Source: a bacterium
Lineage (GTDB): Bacteria > B130-G9
Length of the DNA: 51,239 nucleotides
Assembly: GCA_021160245.1 (NCBI GenBank)
Contig: JAGHCW010000232.1
Coordinates: 1-51,239 of the forward strand
Direction: 5' to 3'
In this document: positions 44,372 through 51,239 of the stretch, one piece after another
How the letters are laid out: each line of letters begins with the position of its first letter
Position numbering within the stretch: the stretch's first letter is position 1
Notes under the pieces: generated by a model
Told to the model about the DNA's origin: nothing
What the model saw: the letters and a program-made list of their open reading frames with translations, nothing else
Databases searched by the model: none
Program-made: the position numbers and the translations under genes

Positions 44372-45367
44372 ATGATAAATATCGCGTGTGTCGGTGGTGG
44401 AGCGTGGGGCAGGAATCTATTTAGAATCTTTGGCGTGCTTCCCACATGTCATCTTACTTACTGCTGTGATATCGACAAGGGCGTGTTGGAGAAGGTCTTG
44501 GAAGCCAGTCCGGACTGCAAAATAACTTGCGAGCTCTCGGATATGCTATGCGACAAAAAGGTTGATGCAGTTGCCATTGCAACTCCGGCGAAACTTCATT
44601 ATGAGCACGCCAAGGTGGCCCTGGAGGCAGGGAAGCACGTCTATGTGGAGAAACCGATGGCGCTGAGCTCGGCCGAGGCCGAGGAGCTGGTGGAACTCTC
44701 CGAGAAGAAGGGCCTAATCCTTATGGTTGGCCATCTATTGCTTTATCATCCGGCGGTAACGAAGCTGAAACAGTTCATTGATGCGGGCTATCTCGGCGAT
44801 GTCTATTATATCTATTCTCAGCGAACGAATCTTGGCAAGATAAGGTCGGACGAGAGCGCGCTCTGGAGCTTTGCGCCTCATGACATTTCGGTTGCCATCT
44901 ATCTTCTGGGCCAGGAGCCTCACCGCGTCTCAGCGGAAGGTCGCGCATATTTACAAGCAGGGATTGAGGACGTAGTTTTTCTAACTCTTCACTTCCCTGA
45001 CGGCAAGATGGCGCATATTCAGGTCAGCTGGCTGGACCCCCACAAGGTGAGGCGCCTAACCGTTGTTGGTCGCGACAAGATGGTCGTTTTCGACGACATG
45101 GCGCCGACGGAGAAGTTGAAAATCTACGACAAGGGCGCAAGATTGCCTTCGTATGATTCCTATGGGGAATCGATAACGCTCCGGTTTGGCGATATCCTTT
45201 CACCGCATCTTCAGATGAAGGAGCCGCTTCGGATGGAGTGCGAGCATTTTGTGGACTGCGTGGCAACAGGTAAGAGGCCACTCACCGACGGCCGGGATGG
45301 CTTGCGGGTTGTTAGGGTGCTTGAGGCAGCGGACGCCGCGCTTCGCATTAGCTCGCCGAGCAAATGA
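44372..45367 (+). CDS. wbpB: Gfo/Idh/MocA oxidoreductase, probable UDP-N-acetyl-D-glucosaminuronate 3-dehydrogenase (WbpB/WlbA-like)
   Basis: 331 residues. The N-terminal Rossmann fold starts MINIACVGGGAWGRNLFRIF, and VDAVAIATPAKLHYEHAKVA leads into GKHVYVEKPMALS with the catalytic-type Lys94 of the EKP motif. His170 in FAPHDISVAIYLLG is the other family active-site residue. In the WbpB/WlbA reaction, the 3-hydroxyl of UDP-GlcNAc uronate is oxidised with NAD. The substrate is inferred from neighbours: an acetyltransferase, an aminotransferase and a UDP-sugar 6-dehydrogenase needed for the same pathway follow in order. GGAGGTGAT precedes the ATG. On sequence alone it could be another sugar dehydrogenase of this large family. 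Confidence 0.82.
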   Translation: MINIACVGGGAWGRNLFRIFGVLPTCHLTYCCDIDKGVLEKVLEASPDCKITCELSDMLCDKKVDAVAIATPAKLHYEHAKVALEAGKHVYVEKPMALSSAEAEELVELSEKKGLILMVGHLLLYHPAVTKLKQFIDAGYLGDVYYIYSQRTNLGKIRSDESALWSFAPHDISVAIYLLGQEPHRVSAEGRAYLQAGIEDVVFLTLHFPDGKMAHIQVSWLDPHKVRRLTVVGRDKMVVFDDMAPTEKLKIYDKGARLPSYDSYGESITLRFGDILSPHLQMKEPLRMECEHFVDCVATGKRPLTDGRDGLRVVRVLEAADAALRISSPSK

Positions 45368-45383
45368 TATGGGAGCTTTTTCT

Positions 45384-45965
45384 ATGACGGATGATTATTT
45401 CGTTCACGAGACCTCAGTTGTGGACCCGGGCGCCGAAATCGGTGAAGGCACGCAGATATGGCACTTCTCTCACGTTATGGGAGGCGCGAGAATTGGCAAG
45501 AGATGCAAGTTTGGGCAGAGTGTATTCGTTGCCAGTGGCGTGGTGATTGGAGAGAACTGCAAGGTTCAGAATAACGTCTCGATTTACGAGGGCGTGGTGC
45601 TTGAAGACGACGTCTTCTGCGGTCCCTCGATGGTCTTCACAAACGTCAAGACGCCAAGATGTGCAGTCCTACGTAACACAAGCGAAGACTATTTCGAGAC
45701 ACACGTCTTGCGAGGCGCCTCGATAGGCGCAAATGCGACGGTAGTATGCGGAGTTAAGATAGGCCATCACGCGTTTGTGGGCGCGGGCTCACTTGTGAGT
45801 CGGGATGTGCCCGACTATGCTCTAGTATATGGTGTCCCTGCTCGGGTGCAGGGATGGGTGTGTGAATGTGGGGTGACGCTTTCTTTCGGCAGCTCCGGCG
45901 AGGCGGTTTGCGGCGAGTGTGGTATGAAATATGCATTGGCTGAGGGTAAGGTAAGGAGAATTTGA
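45384..45965 (+). CDS. wbpD: Left-handed beta-helix N-acetyltransferase, probable UDP-3-amino sugar acetyltransferase (WbpD/WlbB-like)
   Basis: 193 residues from the ATG at 45384, which has GGGAG 8 bases upstream; an ATG at 45369 is possible but has no site. Hexapeptide repeats run from AEIGEGTQIWHFSHVMGGAR to about residue 150 (ASIGANATVVCGVKIGHHAF), and the loop NVKTPR and VPARVQGWVCECG fit the WlbB subfamily. The C-terminal CEC and CGEC pairs suggest a small zinc site, common in this subfamily. It would add the second acetyl group to the 3-amino sugar using acetyl-CoA. It overlaps the next gene by one base (TGATG). Confidence 0.85.
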   Translation: MTDDYFVHETSVVDPGAEIGEGTQIWHFSHVMGGARIGKRCKFGQSVFVASGVVIGENCKVQNNVSIYEGVVLEDDVFCGPSMVFTNVKTPRCAVLRNTSEDYFETHVLRGASIGANATVVCGVKIGHHAFVGAGSLVSRDVPDYALVYGVPARVQGWVCECGVTLSFGSSGEAVCGECGMKYALAEGKVRRI

Positions 45966-47077
45966 TGGACGTTCCACTTCTTGATTTAAGAGCTCAGTAC
46001 AAGCAGGTAAAAGACGAGGTCCGGGAGGCGATCGATAGGATACTGGAGTCGCAGGTGTTTGTTCTGGGGCCTGAGGTGAAGGCGCTTGAGCAGGAGATTG
46101 CCGATTACTGCGGTGTGAAGCACGGTGTTGGCTGCGCCTCGGGGACTGATGCAATTCTCTTGGCCTTGATGGCTCTAGGAGTTGGTCAGGGCGATGAGGT
46201 GATAACGACTCCCTACACGTTCTTCTCGACGGCGGGCTCTGTCTCGCGTGTAGGCGCCGTTCCAGTCTTCGCGGACATCGATCCGGTTACCTATAACATA
46301 AATCCCTCGCTTATTGAGGAGCGGATCACTCCGAAAACAAAGGCCATCCTACCGGTTCATCTCTTCGGGCAGTGTGCCGACATGGGACCGATTCTCGAGA
46401 TCGCCAAGCGGCATGATCTCTTTGTTATCGAGGACGCTGCCCAATGCCTCGGCGCAAAAACTCAGTTGAACGGTGGATGGATCAGAGCGGGCGCCATGGG
46501 TGACATCGGTTGCTTTTCGTTCTTCCCGACAAAGAATCTCGGCGCCTATGGCGATGGCGGTATCGTCGTGACGAACAACGATGAGCTTGCAGAGAAGGTT
46601 CGGATGCTCCGCGTGCATGGCGGCAAGCCAAAGTATCATCACAGTCTGATTGGGGCAAATAGCCGGCTGGATGCAATTCAGGCCGCTGTTTTGCGGGTCA
46701 AGCTGAACTATTTGGATGGATGGAGCGAGGGGCGCCGTCGGAACGCGATGTTCTATGACGAGGCGCTCTCCGGCATGGATGTCAAGACGCCGGTTGTATC
46801 GGATAATAATTTCTCGATCTACAATCAATATGTTTTGCGGACGAGCCGTCGCGACCATGTAATCGAGCATCTGCGGCAGAGAAAGGTTGGGTGCGAGATT
46901 TACTATCCCGTGCCATTGCACCAACAGAAGTGCTATCGCTTCTTGGACTACAAGGACGGTGATTTCCCAAAATCAGAAGCTGCGGCGAGCGAGACATTGG
47001 CGCTTCCTATATACCCCGAGTTGTCGGACGAGCAGAAGAAGCATGTCGTGAAATGCGTTGAGGAGGGCTTAAATTGA
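45965..47077 (+). CDS. wbpE: DegT/DnrJ/EryC1/StrS aminotransferase, probable 3-oxo sugar transaminase (WbpE/WlbC-like)
   Basis: 370 residues, PLP-dependent. The N-terminus PLLDLRAQYKQVKDEV, the core CASGTDAILLALMALGVGQG and TPYTFFSTAGSVSRVGAVPV, and EDAAQCLGA are typical. Lys190 in FFPTKNLGAYGDGG is the Schiff-base lysine. It should transfer an amino group from glutamate to the 3-oxo sugar made by the WbpB-like enzyme. The ATG overlaps the acetyltransferase stop by one base, and the end overlaps the next gene by 4 bases, so the three are tightly coupled. Confidence 0.88.
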   Translation: MDVPLLDLRAQYKQVKDEVREAIDRILESQVFVLGPEVKALEQEIADYCGVKHGVGCASGTDAILLALMALGVGQGDEVITTPYTFFSTAGSVSRVGAVPVFADIDPVTYNINPSLIEERITPKTKAILPVHLFGQCADMGPILEIAKRHDLFVIEDAAQCLGAKTQLNGGWIRAGAMGDIGCFSFFPTKNLGAYGDGGIVVTNNDELAEKVRMLRVHGGKPKYHHSLIGANSRLDAIQAAVLRVKLNYLDGWSEGRRRNAMFYDEALSGMDVKTPVVSDNNFSIYNQYVLRTSRRDHVIEHLRQRKVGCEIYYPVPLHQQKCYRFLDYKDGDFPKSEAAASETLALPIYPELSDEQKKHVVKCVEEGLN

Positions 47078-48399
47078 GAGAGCAATTACTCGGCAAGATC
47101 AGAAATAGGCAGGCATGCATTGGCGTGATAGGCCTCGGTTATGTCGGCTTGCCCCTTGTTCAGGAGTTCTGTGCAAGCGGATTCGAGGTCATTGGCTTCG
47201 ACGTTGATACAAGAAAGGTCGATTCGCTCAACGCCGGCAAGAGCTACATCGGCCATATTCCGTCAGAACGTATCGGCGCCCTTGTTGAGGCAAAGAAGTT
47301 CCGGGCGACACTGGATTTCGATCTTCTCTCAAAGACCGACTGCATTGTTATCTGTGTTCCGACGCCTCTTTCGGAGACGAGGGAGCCGGACCTCTCTTAC
47401 ATAGAGGGGACGGTCAGGAGCATCTCAACTAGGCTGAGGAAGGGTCATCTTGTTGTCTTGGAGAGCACGACGTATCCGGGCACAACGAGGGAGGTGGTGC
47501 TGCCGCTCATCACAAGGGAGAAGAAGCTCGAGGTCGGGACCGACTTCTTCTTGGCGTTCTCCCCGGAGAGAGAGGACCCAGCAAACAAAAACTATACAAC
47601 CAAAACGATACCAAAAGTCGTGGGCGGCTTGACGGCCAATTGCACGGAGATTGCTGACGCGCTATATTCCGCGATTGTCGATACTACAGTTGTCGTCTCC
47701 TCGGCCGAGGTGGCGGAATCCTCCAAGCTGCTTGAGAACATCTATCGCAGTGTGAATATAGCTCTCGTCAACGAGCTGAAGATACTCTTTCACCGGATGG
47801 GCATCGATGTCTGGGAAGTTATCCGAGCCGCCTCAACCAAGCCGTTTGGGTTCCACCCGTTCTACCCGGGACCGGGTCTTGGTGGCCACTGCATTCCTAT
47901 TGACCCGTTTTACCTGTCCTGGAAGGCCAAGCAATACGACTTCGCAACCAGGTTCATTGAGCTTGCTGGCGAGGTCAACACGGGAATTCCCTATTATGTC
48001 GTCGATCGCGTGGCGTTGGCTCTTAACGAGCGAACAAAGAGCGTCAAGGGCTCCGAGATTCTCGTCCTGGGCGTCGCCTATAAGCCCGATGTTGACGATA
48101 TTAGGGAATCTCCAGCGATGCGGATAATCGAGCTGCTTATCGAGCGAGGCGCGCATGTGAGCTATAACGATCCCTTCATACCGAAGCTGCCAAAGATGCG
48201 CAAGTATGATATTGACCGCGACTCCCAGCCGTTGACTGAGGCGACGCTTCAGGGGTCAGATTGTGCGCTGATCGTAACAGACCACAAGCTCTATCGTGAA
48301 AAGGCGCAGTGGATTGTAGATAATTGCCCGCTTGTAGTTGACACGAGGAACGCGATGGCAGGCGCGACGCAGCACCGCGAGAAGCTGGTTTCCGCATAG
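47074..48399 (+). CDS. wbpA: Nucleotide sugar dehydrogenase, probable UDP-N-acetylglucosamine 6-dehydrogenase (WbpA-like)
   Basis: 441 residues from a TTG (AGGAGGG 7 bases upstream, TTGA overlap with the previous stop). The Rossmann start CIGVIGLGYVGLPLVQEFCA, SETREPDLSYIEGTVRSI, the central ENIYRSVNIALVNELKILFH and the catalytic GGHCIPIDPFYLSWKA (Cys273) are clear. The C-terminal domain holds VLGVAYKPDVDDIRESPAM. It oxidises the 6-hydroxyl of a UDP-hexose twice with NAD. The UDP-GlcNAc substrate is inferred from the WbpB, D and E neighbours; it logically supplies their starting compound. Confidence 0.88.
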   Translation: MREQLLGKIRNRQACIGVIGLGYVGLPLVQEFCASGFEVIGFDVDTRKVDSLNAGKSYIGHIPSERIGALVEAKKFRATLDFDLLSKTDCIVICVPTPLSETREPDLSYIEGTVRSISTRLRKGHLVVLESTTYPGTTREVVLPLITREKKLEVGTDFFLAFSPEREDPANKNYTTKTIPKVVGGLTANCTEIADALYSAIVDTTVVVSSAEVAESSKLLENIYRSVNIALVNELKILFHRMGIDVWEVIRAASTKPFGFHPFYPGPGLGGHCIPIDPFYLSWKAKQYDFATRFIELAGEVNTGIPYYVVDRVALALNERTKSVKGSEILVLGVAYKPDVDDIRESPAMRIIELLIERGAHVSYNDPFIPKLPKMRKYDIDRDSQPLTEATLQGSDCALIVTDHKLYREKAQWIVDNCPLVVDTRNAMAGATQHREKLVSA

Positions 48400-48509
48400 C
48401 GTCTCATTGTTTGGAAGCCAAATAGCGGCGCCGGTTTGAGTGATGAGCCGGCCGATGTCGGTCGTGGACAGATAGGTGTGCTCATCTCGCGATACGTAAG
48501 AAAAAAGGC

Positions 48510-50273
48510 ATGACACAAAAACTTCGCACAGCATTCAGGCTGATGTGGGAGCATCGCCTCTTGACGCTCGGGTTCTTCGCATCGGCGCAGATACGGTCGA
48601 AGCTCGTTCTCCTCCACATCTGGTTGATTAAGACCTTTCTGGAGAAGGTGATCAGCACATCGGGGAGTGCGGACGACATCTCCTCGCTGACTTGGAGCCT
48701 CGCCGGCGCTGGGTCGCTGATTTTTCTGGCCTGGATGGGGAAAAGCGTTGCGGATTATTTCGCGGCCATTCTTCAGGCCGAGATGGGCAGGCGTGTTGAG
48801 ATAACGCTCCGTCAGAGGCTAATCGATCACCTGCTGAGGCTTTCGCTGGGCTTCTTCAATCACCACAGCAGGGCGGACATCATGCGGGCGACCCACTCCG
48901 ACTCTACGTCTCTCAGGATGTTGGTTCACACGACCTGCGGCCTCGTCATATCCGCATCTCAGGCCCTTGATATCCTGTGGTTGGCGCTCATAATAGACAG
49001 TAAACTCGCGATCTGGGGCCTCGCCGCGCTTCCAGTATTCATCTTCCCCGCAATACGCGCCGGCCGCATTATCCTCGGGGAGGCCAAGACGACGCGTTTT
49101 GAGGGCGTGTCCATAGGGAATCTTCTCCTACAGATTCTCTCCGGCATCAGGATCATCAAGGTGTTTCAGGGCGAGACGCGCGAGGCGAAGGCCTGTATCA
49201 ATTCCGCTGGCGAGCTCTTGAGGGCGACGGTTGCAATCGTGAGGCGCCGGTCGGTTGCCAGAGTGATTCTCGACAGCTTGGGCGGCATAGGTATCTTCGT
49301 AGTGATAATGGTAGCAGGCCCGAAAATCGCATCCGGCGAACTCGAATGGCCAGTCTTCGTTATGTTCGTCTTTCTGCTCAATTCACTGTTCGGAACCATG
49401 AGGCAGATTCTCCTGGGATACACGGCAATCAAGACACAGAGCGTTGGGATCGACCGTATAGACGAGTTTTTCGAGACTGAGCCTGAGATCACAGATGCAG
49501 CCGATGCCGTTGAGCTGAAGGCGCCGCCTCGTGAGATACGGTTTGAGGACGTTACGTATTCTTACGACACGGAGCCGGTGCTCAAGGCGGTGAACCTGAC
49601 GGTCAAGGCCGGGGAGACGATAGGCATCGTGGGGGCATCGGGCGTCGGCAAGACGACGCTCCTAAACCTCGCGGCGAGATTCTACGATCCCGAGGAAGGC
49701 CGGATCGCATACGACAGCATGGATATCAGGAACATCAAGTTGAAGGACTTGATGAAGAGCCTTGCCATCGTTACTCAGGAGCCTTTCCTCTTCCAAGTCT
49801 CGATCATGGAGAACATCAGGTACGGCAGGCCGGACGCGAAGGATGAGGAGGTTTTTGACGCCGCAAAGGCCGCCGGCATTCACGACGACATTGTAACCTG
49901 GGCCAAAGGATACGATACCATAATCGGGCCCAAGGGAACTGACGTCTCGGTCGGGCAGAAGCAGCGTATCAATATCGCGAGGGCAATACTGAAGAACGCG
50001 CCGATACTCCTCTTGGACGAGGCAACCAGCGCGCTTGATTCCGTCACCGAGTCGCAGGTGCAGGAGGCGCTAGAGCAGCTCATGGAGAAATGCACGACGT
50101 TGGTTGTGGCTCATCGCCTCTCAACGCTGCGCAAGGCCGACAAGATAGCCGTCCTTGCGAATGGCTCAGTCGAGGCGTTTGCCCCGCACGATGAGCTCCT
50201 AAAGACCAGCCCGACCTATCAGAGCCTCTGGACTGCTCAGCAGCATTCCGGCGATAAGGGCAGCAGCGCTTAA
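48510..50273 (+). CDS. ABC exporter half-transporter (membrane domain fused to ATPase), MsbA-like
   Basis: 587 residues. About six transmembrane segments lie in residues 1-310, with the type I exporter hallmark SLGFFNHHSRADIMRATHSD near residue 112. The ATPase has Walker A GASGVGKTT (Lys381), a Q-loop in LAIVTQEPFLFQ, Walker B ILLLDEATSALD and the switch histidine in VVAHRLSTL. The signature motif reads VSVGQ (479-483) instead of LSGGQ. It lies 110 bases after the sugar genes, so it may move a lipid-linked sugar or glycolipid carrying that sugar. Substrate assignment is inference. AAGAAAAAAGGC precedes the ATG. It ends 11 bases from the convergent next gene. Confidence 0.9.
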   Translation: MTQKLRTAFRLMWEHRLLTLGFFASAQIRSKLVLLHIWLIKTFLEKVISTSGSADDISSLTWSLAGAGSLIFLAWMGKSVADYFAAILQAEMGRRVEITLRQRLIDHLLRLSLGFFNHHSRADIMRATHSDSTSLRMLVHTTCGLVISASQALDILWLALIIDSKLAIWGLAALPVFIFPAIRAGRIILGEAKTTRFEGVSIGNLLLQILSGIRIIKVFQGETREAKACINSAGELLRATVAIVRRRSVARVILDSLGGIGIFVVIMVAGPKIASGELEWPVFVMFVFLLNSLFGTMRQILLGYTAIKTQSVGIDRIDEFFETEPEITDAADAVELKAPPREIRFEDVTYSYDTEPVLKAVNLTVKAGETIGIVGASGVGKTTLLNLAARFYDPEEGRIAYDSMDIRNIKLKDLMKSLAIVTQEPFLFQVSIMENIRYGRPDAKDEEVFDAAKAAGIHDDIVTWAKGYDTIIGPKGTDVSVGQKQRINIARAILKNAPILLLDEATSALDSVTESQVQEALEQLMEKCTTLVVAHRLSTLRKADKIAVLANGSVEAFAPHDELLKTSPTYQSLWTAQQHSGDKGSSA

Positions 50274-50284
50274 AAGCCCGCCTC

Positions 50285-51239
50285 CTACTTCACCCAGTCC
50301 TTGATCGTGCCGTAGCCGTCCCAGACCACCTCGCCCGTATCGGCATGGACGCATTGGATCGCGCCTTTAGGGCAATGTCCCACGCACCAGCCGCAGCCAA
50401 AGCAGTGCTCGCGCTTGACCTCAGGAATGCTTGCCGCCTTGTTGACGGTAATCGCGCCATAAGGGCACAGTGTCTCGCAGATGCCGCACATATTGCACTT
50501 CTCGGCGTCGAACCGGGGCACAATGGGCGTCAACTCGGCCATCGGTTCCTCTCGATTCCATTCTCTCAGGTAGCGGAAGTCCTTGACCACGCAGCCTCGG
50601 AAATCATCGATTGATCCATAGCCCTTCTCATCCATGAACTGCGCCAAGCCATCCACGCACTCCGAAAGAACGCCGACGCCTCGTGAATAGATGGCCGAGC
50701 AGAGCCCGGCCACGCTGCAACCGGCCATCAGGTAACGGACGCAGTCGTCGAATGTGAACGAGCCGCCGCCGCCGAGGACGGGGATGTCCACCGTGGCCGT
50801 GATCTCCATCACCTTCGCCAGCGAGAACAGCTGCCAGGGCCGACCGATGAGACCGCCCATCGACGACGGCACGCCGAAAAACGTCCCCGTCTCGTGGTCG
50901 ATCCAGCAGCCGTAGAATGCGTTGTTGGCCGAGATCGCCGCCGCGCCAGCATTCTCAACTGCAAGCGCAACGCCTGCCATGTTTACGCACTGAGGCGTCA
51001 TCTTGAACATGATCGGGATATCGACCGCCTCAACGCACGCCTTCGTGACTTTGTAGGCTGTGTCGGGGTCCATCGCAAGCGGCGCGCCGACGGCCTTCTG
51101 CGCAGCCACCGCGCCGAACGTCGCATGAGGCCCGCCAGTGTCGAGCTCCACCATCGTGACGCCCGCCGCCGCCATGTCCTTCAAAAACGGTATCCAGGTC
51201 TCAGCGTCCGCCCCGATGCCCGAACATGACCCGATAAAC
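50285..51239 (-). CDS. Dihydropyrimidine/dihydroorotate dehydrogenase-like flavoprotein with C-terminal 2[4Fe-4S] ferredoxin domain, 5' end outside the window
   Basis: The minus-strand frame is open to the right edge, so the N-terminus is missing; 317 or so codons are visible. The front part is the C-terminal two thirds of an FMN TIM barrel: GVTMVELDTGGPHATFG occupies the position of the family E-L-N-x-S-C-P-H loop, then FKMTPQCVNMAGVALAVENA and LGGGGSFTFDDCVRYLMAGC near the phosphate-binding end. The tail has two ferredoxin motifs, CNMCGICETLCPYGAI and CFGCGWCVGHCPKGAI. The layout matches PreA and the C-terminal part of dihydropyrimidine dehydrogenase. The loss of Asn and Cys in the TGGPH loop argues for another substrate. 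Codon use is more GC-rich than in the ribosomal genes. Confidence 0.75.
   Translation of the reverse strand, partial: FIGSCSGIGADAETWIPFLKDMAAAGVTMVELDTGGPHATFGAVAAQKAVGAPLAMDPDTAYKVTKACVEAVDIPIMFKMTPQCVNMAGVALAVENAGAAAISANNAFYGCWIDHETGTFFGVPSSMGGLIGRPWQLFSLAKVMEITATVDIPVLGGGGSFTFDDCVRYLMAGCSVAGLCSAIYSRGVGVLSECVDGLAQFMDEKGYGSIDDFRGCVVKDFRYLREWNREEPMAELTPIVPRFDAEKCNMCGICETLCPYGAITVNKAASIPEVKREHCFGCGWCVGHCPKGAIQCVHADTGEVVWDGYGTIKDWVK

Noticed and set aside
1-51239. CRISPR arrays, insertion sequences or an origin of replication.
   Set aside because: No spaced direct repeats of CRISPR type, no transposase and no DnaA-box cluster were seen; the repeated DNA is within the two secreted-protein genes.

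Overview
The window looks like a chromosomal stretch of an uncultivated, probably Gram-negative and anaerobic bacterium, with a base composition a little above 50% GC by eye. I cannot name the phylum. The ribosomal and RNA polymerase genes are clearly bacterial and TGA is a normal stop codon (it ends ptsI, rpmG, rplA and rpoB). The proteins carry several deviations that suggest a divergent candidate lineage. The anaerobe idea is inference from a likely selenoprotein and a flavin/ferredoxin-type enzyme.

Layout. (1) 1-2001: end of an HPr gene and a complete enzyme I gene, the general phosphotransferase pair. (2) 2157-2337: tRNA-Thr(TGT) and tRNA-Tyr(GTA). (3) 2419-11228: two very large secreted proteins. 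The first reads through one in-frame TGA at the first cysteine position of a thioredoxin active site (Trp-TGA-Gly-Tyr-Cys). A perfect 6-bp hairpin with a GGT loop starts 14 nt after the TGA, so I annotate it as a likely 2,156-residue selenoprotein: signal peptide, TlpA-like thioredoxin domain, about 15 Ig-like repeats of 100 residues and a C-terminal module. The second is a seven-bladed FG-GAP propeller with the same C-terminal module. (4) 11675-44029: tRNA-Gly(TCC), tRNA-Thr(GGT), tuf, rpmG, tRNA-Trp, secE, nusG, rplKAJL, rpoBC, rpsLG, fusA, then the S10, spc and alpha operons, all on the plus strand. (5) 44372-48399: four genes for a 2,3-diacetamido-2,3-dideoxy-glucuronate nucleotide sugar, followed by an ABC exporter (48510-50273). 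(6) 50285-51239, minus strand: C-terminal part of a dihydropyrimidine/dihydroorotate dehydrogenase-like flavoprotein with a two-cluster ferredoxin tail, running off the window.

The tRNA order Thr-Tyr-Gly-Thr-tuf is the same as thrU-tyrU-glyT-thrT-tufB in E. coli, but here 9.3 kb carrying the two secreted proteins sits between Tyr and Gly. The transcription machinery has lineage-type additions: a Cys4 ribbon inserted in RpoB, two tandem Cys4 ribbons inserted in RpoC, Ser for Ala in the NADFDGD catalytic motif of RpoC, a Lys/Glu-rich tail on RpoA and an acidic N-terminal extension on NusG. About a third of the translation and transcription genes start with TTG or GTG, often with strong Shine-Dalgarno sequences.

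Main candidate for something undescribed: the giant secreted repeat protein whose thioredoxin head appears to use selenocysteine, with its propeller neighbour sharing a 256-residue C-terminal module that may serve sorting or anchoring.
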